A stretch of DNA of 20,154 bases, from NCBI RefSeq assembly GCF_000003605.2, contig NW_003109103.1, forward strand, positions 218,699 through 238,852, read 5' to 3'. The notes under the pieces are model-generated. The model did no database searches. It had not been told where the DNA came from and was given only the letters and a program-made list of their open reading frames with translations. Positions 1 to 10,600 of this stretch are shown here, in pieces (the stretch's first letter is position 1; the number at the start of each line of letters is the position of its first letter). The position numbers and the translations under genes were made by a program. This DNA comes from Saccoglossus kowalevskii (taxonomy: Eukaryota > Hemichordata > Enteropneusta > Harrimaniidae).

Positions 1-260
1 CCTAACCATGAATTGAACAAGTCATTGTTAATGACATAGTCCCCGTTGGAATTAGGGGAAAAGTTATTCATACCAAAAAATAAAGTTATGGACCAAAAGC
101 ATAGTTAGTAATTGATAGTGAATAAATGGCTGGTCTAGTATCAACAGAAATTAGATGTATTAAAATTACTTTTCCAAAATCGAAATATATGGTCAGAAAT
201 TAAATTAATTATTCATGCATTTTTTGTATCCAAAATGAATTTTCTTCGTCTGGGGCTCAG

Positions 261-282
261 GTAAATATATATATATATATAG
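261..282. repeat. (TA)n microsatellite
   Basis: A short alternating AT run lies immediately left of the 140-bp tandem array. Confidence 0.75.
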
Positions 283-880
283 TAGTATGGTCAAAAAGCA
301 GGCAGTCAACCATCTTTGACCAGATTGTGAAACTAATTGTCAAGGACATGTATTCAAACATGTATAAATTTGAAGAGAAAATAAACATGTCAACAATGAC
401 ATTTTGAAAAAAAAACAAGATGGCTGCCAGTTGGTCATTTTGGGTTCGAACACAAAACAAATCATCATGGGCATGTATCTCAACATATATAATGTTGTAT
501 CAAATTTGAACAAATACCGATAAATCCTGTCTAAGAAAACACATTTTCCAAAAAACAAGATGGATGCCAGTTGGCCATCTTTGATCTGATAATGGAACAA
601 ACTGACATGAACATGTTTTCCTATATTTATGATATATGTGAAAAATATGAATGAAAATGGTCTAAAAGCCTTGGAGATATAGTAGTATGGTCAAAAAGAA
701 AGATGGCCACCAGTCGGATATCTTTGATCTGATTATGAACAAATCGTCATCGACATGTATGCTAAAATGTACAATGTATGTAACAAATTTGAACAATCAC
801 TGACAAAGCATGCATAAGATACCACATTTTCAAAAGACAAAATGGATTGAACCAGTCTTGGATTGAACCAGTAAACCACT
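281..880. repeat. Diverged tandem array, period about 140 bp, 4-5 units
   Basis: The anchor AGATGG..GCCAGT..GGCCATCTTTGATC recurs in altered form at about 293, 418, 558, 701 and 839, giving spacings near 125, 140, 143 and 138. Shared inner blocks include GACATGTAT, AAATTTGAACAA and CACATTTTC. The 18-mer AGTAGTATGGTCAAAAAG is exact at 281-298 and 681-698. Each anchor is itself a weak palindrome, for example AAGATGG/CCATCTT at 557-582. The last unit contains a short duplication of GGATTGAACCAGT (844 and 860). It lies in a CFAP61 intron. Confidence 0.7.
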
Positions 881-1603
881 GCATGTGCATATGTTCTGGA
901 TAAAGTACTAGACACATGCAACGAATGGAGGCTTATTTTTTGATATATATCTCAGAAATATATGTCTCAATGAAAATAGACTTGCATACCAACAGCAATT
1001 GGACATTAATTATCCATATCAACGAAAACAACACAAATATCTGTATTCACCACAGGAGTGAAAATAAATGAACAACTGGATATGCATGAGAATAGGACTT
1101 TTGTTTTGTTTCAGCAATAAATTGTTTCCATTACCAACACCACATGATTTTATTTATTGATACAAATTTGTGCTAAACATCCAAGTAAACATAGGTGAAT
1201 TTCACAGTAAAAAGTTGAAAAGCGAAAGACAACTGAGGTCAGAAAAACATGTTTATTACATGAAAGCTGGATATACGCAGAATACACAAGTTACCAATAC
1301 TTTGTGAAATTTACGATGTCTCATCTCAGCAACCTCACATTGTTATTTCACATGCTTCATAGGCAGTTGATCCAGAAAACTGACACACTATTCTGTCCCA
1401 GGTTCATTAAATTTAATGTTTTAAAGTCTAGCCATTGCAAGTTTGTAGATCTTTTATATATTATATTTATATCGTGGGAGCAAATACTCGTTTTTCTTGT
1501 TTATTATCACACCTGAGTGACTAGACAGGTGATTTAGAAACAGTGCCATAAATTACTATTTTATGAGTGTGACCAAGTTGTGATAAATGAGAGCAGTGTT
1601 TAC

Positions 1604-4600
1604 CTTTAAATGCTTCATAGTCAACACCTTTCCTATTGTAACACAAGAACACAGAGCATTCTAACTTAATGGGTTTAGTATCAGAGGTAAATGAAGCACA
1701 GTGGACTTCATCACCCTCTCCACCCATGCAGTCACTCCACTCAGCCAGGTAGTAACCAGTATGGATCTGTACCCCACTGTGTTTCAATGCATTGGTTATA
1801 GCTTTGTCAATTGTAGAATTGTTGAAACACGTTGGTTGGTAGTTCAGCGGTGGTTGCACCATGATGATACGTTCACCAGGTATTCCCATCATCAGTAAGG
1901 TTTGAATAGTGGTGTAGACATCCAATGTGTGGCCATATATCAGTACTTTCCCTGTAATCCAAGTCATGGTGTGGTTAATACACATTTGTTAATGTTATAC
2001 TTGAATAGGTACGCAATGTGCAATAGAAAAATATATACACCTGATAAATCAGAATGATTTAGAAACATTTTCAGCCCATATATTGAACATATACCAATGA
2101 ACTTTTTTTCTTTCTCATGGATTGACTAATCTAAGGGTGTAATCTCTTGTCTATCTCAGACAAGTACATGTTGTTACATATCAATTAACACACACCGACA
2201 AAAGTATTTCTTTATTAAAGTGACTTAACTGTAAGTTGTTAAATTCACATTAATCAAAATTTATCATTCAGATGGGTTAGACCTCAATTGTGCCAAAAGG
2301 GAACAGTCCATTATGTTACAGGGAGGACAAATTTACCGCACCCGTCCTACCAGGGTACCAAGCTTTAAAAATCATCTATTTTAGGGAGGTGAGTGCTTAG
2401 TAAAGCAACCTCTATAAAAAGTTGTCCAGCTGCCAATTTTTGTTCATCTTGTTTATAAAATAAAATTGCGAAGTGTGTTAATTCATGGTTATTGCAACGT
2501 TATTATTGCTTTCAACAAAACTTGAAGTAATATCATTGGCACTGATTTTGACAAAAAATGGCTTGTTTAAAAAACGGTTGATTCACAAAGCGTGGAAGAT
2601 GTATTTAACACCTGTCACAGCCATCAAGCAATCATTGTCAAAGTCTAGTTTACCCACACAATATTCACAATAGTCACAATAGACACTAGAAATATTCAAA
2701 AAAGTATAGTGATTCAATGACCAAGTATCATGGCTTGACAGTCTAATTTTGGAAGGGTACTAAATTGAACGTGACCTGAAATAAAAATCCCCAAAGGGAG
2801 GGATGGCATATAGTCTAGGTTGAGTGCTAAGTCATGCACACAAGTATGATGATATTCACACACATGAAAACATAATTATCATAACTAACAGTTTTGCGAG
2901 ATGTACTCTCTTGCCTTGCGAATTCTCCCAGCTGGGCTCACTTTAAAAAGACGTTTTAATAATATAAAGTGAATGTCAAAATCTACCTTCTGTATCAAGT
3001 AAATTTTTGGAGATCCACACTTTAGCCTGGAAAGCATCATATTCGTCATTAATAGTGAACACATTACTGGGTACAACCCCTGTGTAATGCCTATTAGGGT
3101 TGTTTGGTACTTCTTCATTGGTCACTAAATCATCAATATTAGCTTCAGTCGGTGCACTTATCTGATACTGTTGACCTGTACATAGAATGAGATGATCATA
3201 GGGTACTTTAGCTCCACCGGTGACGACCACATACTTGCTGCTTCTGTACAGATAAATGGAAAAAAGAAAGTGAATGAACAGTGATATTTTAGCAATAGAG
3301 CTATATATGACTATATGTATCTGATGTTTAGTGGTGTGTTTAGTACTTTTGAATTCCTGGAGATAGGTTGTCTATTATATTTTCAAAAACTGATCTCATT
3401 TGTAGTAGACAGATACCAAGTTCAGGTAAAATAGATGCATGCATGAGCATTCAAGTTCAAGCCATATGGACTATGTGCTACTACCATTATCTTGATTAGC
3501 TGGTATGCGTACTGACTTTTCGTGCTGTCCACCTGTTGACCTTTCTACAGATTCCTCAGATATGCAAATAATTAAACAAGGTTAAGCTAAGTATATGCAA
3601 AGTAGAAATCCTATCTTGCATTCAAGTTTTTTTGGAGGATGCTAGCTACCACAATATACTCTCAAGATTAAATGTGACACACCAAATAAGAGGATATACT
3701 GCTAAGTAACGTTACGATAAAACTTAACACATCATTTGCTGGTGCCATTATATTTCATTCACTTTAGCCATTTCTGAAGACTTTCAGAAAGCGAAGTGTT
3801 AAAATTAAACATAACGAACACATTTCAAACACAAGCTTTTTGTATATATCACTGAGAACCAAGTAACTTGTACCACTACTTATCAGAGAATAAAAGTGTG
3901 ATGTGTTAAGTTTAATTTAATTTAGTTTAGTTTAAATGGTTTTGAAGTTACCAGTAACATACAAATTGTAATATAAACTAAGGACAAAACAATGATTTAC
4001 ATTTATTACACAAAAGGAATTGGAATATAAATTTTGTTTGTATCTTTGATTGACAAACACACTGCAAATGAGAGTATATTACTTGTTACGTGTACCTGTT
4101 GATAGCAACCATCTTAGCACAGACAACATTAACCCATGTTCTCAATGATATCTGTGACAATTCATGCTGCATATAACACAGACTGCTGGATAAGAAGTTA
4201 TCTCTGATGTCATCTGGAGGAAGCTCTCCTGGTAAACCATTTGGTGATATCAAAGTCAGATTATTAAATCTTAGATGTGGACTAAAATCAAGAGAAAAAA
4301 AACATTATACAAACGGATCAATACAGCCATGCATACAGCAATGGATTGTGCAGAAATCACAGCTGACTGGATGTTGAGATTGGGAGAAAAAGTAACTCAA
4401 ACCAGTGACTAAATTTACAGTAATGCAAGCATATAATCCTGTGTCTGTATTTATTTTTAATGAAGATAGGAAAAATGAAAGCAAACTAGGCAATATTTTA
4501 AATCAGGCACATATACTCACCAGAAAGTTAATGTTTCTAAAAATGATATACCAACATCTGAGGCTCCAACCACAACAATTCTAGCATTCACTGTCACTTT

Positions 4601-4648
4601 AGGTTCCAGAGTGAGTTTACGATTGATATGATTCAGTGCATACCTCTC
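1604..4648 (-). CDS. CFAP61: CFAP61 exons 18-21: Rossmann / FAD-reductase-like region (residues 702-1007)
   Basis: Exons 4648-4521, 4281-4096, 3243-2987 and 1951-1604 encode a region resembling pyridine-nucleotide-disulfide oxidoreductases. [17 protein letters not shown] has the beta-strand/glycine-loop/helix pattern of a dinucleotide-binding site, but the loop is GASDVG rather than GxGxx[16 protein letters not shown] resembles the ATG-like motif of flavin reductases. [20 protein letters not shown] then looks like the start of a second Rossmann unit. Human CFAP61 shows the same order. The last visible exon ends in phase 1 at AAAG|GTAAAC, and the rest of the protein is not in the window. Confidence 0.92.
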
Positions 4649-7600
4649 CTACAAACATATAACAAAAGAGATGAGAGAATGAGAGTAGACTCTCCCAAGT
4701 TGGGTTTCTAGCACCAGGAGTCAACTCATAAAGTTTACCTCACTTTCATACATTTTTTGGGTTACAGTTCCCTTTATCATAATGAAATTGTAAGTTATTT
4801 ACCAATATGAAGAAGTTAAAATTACAGATGACAAAAACGACATAAAACACAATTACGGATACTAGTAATATATTTCAATAAAAGGTCCCAACTTTTTATG
4901 AACTTTGTTCTTCTGACACTTATTGTTATTGTTTTTGACTCTCACCTCTTCTTTGGACACCCTTTCTGAGGGTGCATTTTCTCCTAGATCTTCCAATGGA
5001 TAGATGATCTGTCGCCTTGCTCTCACGGGAACCATGAAATTCAAGGCTGACACCAAGGAATGATGCTGAATAGTCTGAAGTAAAAATATAACAATACACA
5101 TGTAGTATGAATTTACAGACCAATGGTACACAACTTTGCCCAAGTGTCAATTAATGCAGACAAATTTAATGGAGATTTAGCTGTAGTATGTTGGCTTACC
5201 TCGTCTGTGGAGTACGGTGGATACACGGGATAGTAGAGACATGAATGATGCGACTGCCTCAGAATCTCCTTCATGAAGTGTTTCGAATAATGTTGAAATA
5301 TTGGATTCAGTGCAAAGTGGTGTAAATGTCCGTGTTCATGTCTTCTGTGATGGTTAAAGTAGATGAAGTCTTCAATATTGTAATGTGAACGAATGTATTC
5401 AATGTCTTCTTCTTGTCTTGTCACGGCCACCCCGACTATCTGTTTTAGGCAGCAGGCAACAAATGCTTGGATTGGTGTGCCATTCTGGAAGAAGGAAACG
5501 TGTACCTAAATTTGACTTTTACAACATACATTACAGCATTAAAAGGGGTCAAAATAAAAAAATATAGTTGGACAAAAATGTTTTGGTGTGTTCTATATTA
5601 TATACATGGAAGAACAATAACCTCATTATTTCTGTCCATCTTATAGGAACAGCGCCACCATAGGTTGGAAAAAAAGCACCACCACAGATGAATAAAAAAT
5701 TAACTGAATTCTTATGATACATGGGACTACATACATCCACGAACAAATAATTCAGACAATAGTATATTTGAATTACTTGAATTAAAATTGACATGTGTAT
5801 ATACGTTACTGTGTCTATAATCAAAACAGTTTATTTTCTACCTGTAAAGTGAGGTAAATATAAATGTTTGCTGTAATTTTGATGATTAAATGGTATTCAT
5901 TGCGAAAGTGGCTGACACTCCTTGTCATAACCTCAGAGAAATGGTTACTGCTACAAAATTTCACAATTTCCATTGTCATAAAAAATTGTCCCTTGCGAAA
6001 GTGAGTAGTTTACGGTATGAGTTTCCAGAAAATGTTTTATTAAAATGTTCACAATATTTATCGACTAAAATATGTAAAGAGCATTCAGAGATTATAAATA
6101 TAAATCTTGATATAAACTTACAACATCTCGTCTCGCAATGTTGTACTGCTTGAGATCGGCAATTAAGTTATCGTGATGGTGTAGGCTCTTAATAACATTC
6201 TGGATAGAGTCCATGTCACTCGTACACACAGGTCGTACCAAAAAATTTTGAAGTAATCCCGATCTGTTGAATACATACAATTCCTGCGCGAGAGTACTAG
6301 GACATCTGGGTGTTACCCTCTAATTGGTGAGAAACAAGGAAAGTTTAGTATGTGGTATTTTTATTTCAGGGATTGAAACAAGATACAAGTAGAAATCACA
6401 AACAGCTTACCACAAAACTTTGCAGCATTGGGAATTCGGGAACAAGGTGTGGCATGGTGACAACACAGAAGTCTCTGTCTGGGAAAAGATCAAAAGCCAT
6501 GGGTAGGAAATCTAGAGACCTGAAACACAAACATTAAGAATATTTTTGTTATTTGTAAGTACGTTAAATACTAAAAGGCTCGTTTGTATGCGATTCTTAC
6601 ATTATGTAAGTTATCCTGCTATACTTGCCTCATTTCATAGCGTTCATCAATACAGAATAGCTGTATACAGAAACAATTACTAGGTCCATTGTAAACTGAT
6701 TTGAACGTCGTTCTCATTTTTCGATCTGGTAACTGTGGAGTTGGTGTTCTTTCAGGGGCTGGCGGCTCTTCCTCAAATTCTTCCTGTACTGGTGATTTTA
6801 CTGAGCCAGACACCTATGACATATAAACAGCAAAGGTGACTCAAACAAGATAGACTTTGATAGATAGATCTATTGTGGTTTTTATGACTATACTATTAAA
6901 ATTAACATCAACAAAACACTGAATATAAGAAATATTTTACCTTGGAAGAAGCACCAGACTTGGCGGACTCTGGGCGACTACCTTCACTTTGTAAGGAACT
7001 ACAACTGAAGCAAGAAGAGATGGCAGAGAATAAGAAAGTGATGTTTGTAGATTTCACATTTCATTGTATCAAGAGATACTCAATACTTAATAATAACTTA
7101 GATTTGGTGGGTCTCATACAAAGGACAAGGGCTGTTGATTTGCATGATTGGGAATTTGCAACTGAGATTACTGCGATACTACAGTGAAAAGTTGTAATCA
7201 GTTTTATTAACTGCACAAATGAATGAACATTTCACTATTATTCAATACTTGGATCAAAATCTACCAAAGATTAACAAATGACAATAAAGACACAAAATCA
7301 TTCTAGCAGTATCACATGCCTTCAACAACTGAGACCTAAGCATCATAAGCATAATTATTGAGTGCTTGGACAAGATGAGATAAAAAAAAAAAACATTCAC
7401 CCACCTTCCTCCCATTTGTATATCACTAAGTTTTCGTTTGATTTTCACTTCACTTTCACTAGCAGCCTCTGTAAATAACAAAAAAAAACATACTTGTATA
7501 AAAAATATGAATGAAAGAAAATGCAAATTATTTTGAATTTGATAATAACACAGTGAACACTGTGAAATATGTATCATGGGTCATACCTCTGGATGCTGGT

Positions 7601-10600
7601 GGTTGTGACTGTGGTGTGGCTTGCTGTGGTAATGGTGTTCCTTTCACACTTGGTGTTTTGCCAGCACCTCCATCCCCTGTGAATGAAGAAAATAGACAAT
7701 GTATAGTAAATGATGCAGTACTTATTTTATAGCATGTATACACATACTGTGGGAGTGACATTACTATTTTATCCATAGTACCTATATTAATTAACACTAT
7801 AAACATGGTGAACAACTATAATAGTAAATATATATTCACAAGACTCGGTACAACATTATAATTAATTACATATAACACAAAGACAATTATTACAGGGGTG
7901 TGATTATTTAATAGAACATCCTTGGAAAACAGCCACAAAAGGTGCGCTATTAGTGACAAGTATGGATGTACGGTATAAATAATGAGTGTGGCTTTGGTAT
8001 TGATATACAAGTCAATCAAATATCAGACATACTGTGACATTCACCAAATAATAAAATGTACTATGTTTTGAGACTTGAACAGTTATAAAAATGTGTTCAT
8101 TGCACAACTTGGTTCTGAGTTTTGAGTGTGTTAAAACGACCAAAAAATCATACATGTATTTTTTTTCAGTTGAAACTTTTCCTATCTTTTACCTTATAAT
8201 CATTATAAGACGATATGAGGTGTTAGTGGAGATGTGTGTGAAACTGAGTAAGTGTGCATGTGTGCAGGCATTGAATGTTAACAATTGAAGCTATTTAGGA
8301 TGCACATGCACACGTGTATAGTAACTGTGTTTTTTATACCGGTAACATTGTTTTGACAACATTGTCACAGCGTGAGCTAGTGATGATGCATGAATGATGC
8401 ATATTCCGTCAACCACTCCAATGTTGGTTGGAAAAATTGTAAACATATTTCATTCCCATATATGTAGTACAGTGTAAGCTCATTTTGGGTGTAAAAATTA
8501 TACACTGAATTGTATTAAACTCTGTGATCATTTTGCAGTAGCAATCCAAACACAATATTTAAAACAATCTATGGGCCAAGTGAAATAAGTCTTCTGGTAA
8601 CCCTTAGTGAAGAACTCAACTCTCTAAAGTTGCACTAGTATTCAGAGATGGTACTTATTAGATTTATTAATGTTTTGGCACATTTATCCGTATATGAAAT
8701 ATTTGATGGAATGATGATGCATGAATTGCAGCACATATGTGGGGAACAATTATAGATTATCTGAAAAACTACAGTCCAAATATCATGAACACATGTGCAT
8801 CAGAACCTAAATGTTTTACCTGGCGTAATACACATAATTAAAATGCAGCTAACAGGCTGAAATCACAAGTCACCTATACTGACTTTGACCACAAGAATGT
8901 GACATCAGTAATGTTTGATATGCTTTATTGAACCTCACCCTAAGTTTAATACCACAAATGAAACTCGCATGATTTCAGACTGTAATCATGCTCAACAAAA
9001 TAAACAATTATTAATACTTGATGAGAACTATATGTACTTTGAGTTGTTAAATTTTATGATAATAAACTAGGAATTATGTGCTGTGCAATAAGATGACTTT
9101 AAAATGTAAATGAATTAATTTATACGTAATAAAATTGGAAGCATTGTCCTGTACCTTCCTCTAACTCATCAAGGTCTTCATCTAGGTGAATGAATGAACA
9201 TGCATATAAAAAATATGTTTAGCATAAAAACAAGCATAAAAAATATGTTAAATGCACTGCTGCCAAGCCACACAGTGTTAGTATTTGCATGTACTAATAA
9301 TGGTATCGGTAATCAAAAAACTAGAAGCATGGAGGTAACCTCCATGCTAGAAGAAACCATGTAATCAAAGACATTAGAGACAATTGCCATGCTCCTTCCA
9401 TTGCCAAACATGCATTAGAACCAGCATAAAATAATATTCCTACTGCAGATGAGATTAAAAGAAAAGTAGTAGCAAATACATGTAGATCATCAAACAAATG
9501 TTCAAGTATTTTAGCATTTGGGCTCACTGAAAGAATACCAACATGCAATAAAATATATGCTTGTGACAAGACATGGTATACATACCTTTCCTTGAACCAG
9601 CAGAGCCTACCCTGTCAGATTTAGTTGTATCTTGGGTACCTGGTCGGTCTTCGGTAATCACAGCTCCAACTGGAGAGGGAGCAGAGGCTGGAAAGAACAG
9701 ATTACAACTCTATTATTTTATAGTTTTATCAAATCAATTTATATAATCAATGGTTTAAAATAAAAACAATGATTTAGTTATAGGTTGAAAATATGAAAAA
9801 CTGTAAATTATGACTCACGTGGTGGTGGTGTTTGTTCCCTCGGGTCTTCCAGTATATCATCTGGATGTGGTTTACGTAAACCATGGAAAGGAGCCAATTC
9901 GAAACAGTCGTTTAAAAGCTCTAAGTTGCTCACTTCACCACAGATACTCATGAATCCTATAGCTGTACCATCATTCTATTGAAGGTAAAATAAGTTTGGA
10001 TCAATATAATTAGATTACTGTAACAGAAATCAAGTCACACAGCTGAGCTCAATACTCATGTAGAGAAGTAAATGGTAACATACCTCTGTAACAAGAGCAT
10101 GGTTATTATCATCTTGAGCTTCAATCAACTCAGCTAGGAAATAGTCACCATACGTTTTAGATAGCATATCACTCTGTCTGTTAAATATTGGAGTCAGATC
10201 ATCATGATCCTCAACACTAAAGAACGAGAAATTACATTTGTTATGACCGCAAAGTGAATACAAAATTAATTGTTTGCAAACATTTCATTATGTTGTATAA
10301 TATCAAAATAATGTAAACAGTTTTATTATTCTACACAAAAACCGATTGATAGAAGACACAAAATAGATGCACAATACAATCAAAATAGACATCAAGTGTA
10401 AGACCAACATAGCGCCACCTAGCTACTCACCGTGCTTTTCTCACAAACAGCACAGGGCAGTGATCATGACGGTAACATACAAAGATTGCGCATTTTTCTA
10501 AGGTGCCAGCATTGCTCTTCTTATCCAGTGGTTTGAAAATATCAGACAAAGAGGATTCTGGGTAGACACCCTGTGGTACAACTAGATATATAAAGTGGAG

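Larger units (their letters stand above)
1..1603. other. CFAP61 intron following the last visible exon
   Basis: Apart from the TA run and the 140-bp array, I see only AT-rich sequence without a recognisable exon. The next CFAP61 exon, encoding the block after DYEAFK, should lie to the left of the window. Confidence 0.75.

Noticed and set aside
421-452. tRNA-like A box (TGGC..AGTTGG) and B box (GGTTCGAAC), suggesting a tRNA or SINE
   Set aside because: The boxes are only about eight bases apart, no cloverleaf can be drawn, and the other units of the tandem array lack the B box.
8383-8727. Repeated GATGATGCATGAAT as a possible target duplication of a 330-bp insertion
   Set aside because: The motif is low in complexity and no terminal structure or coding sequence is visible between the copies.
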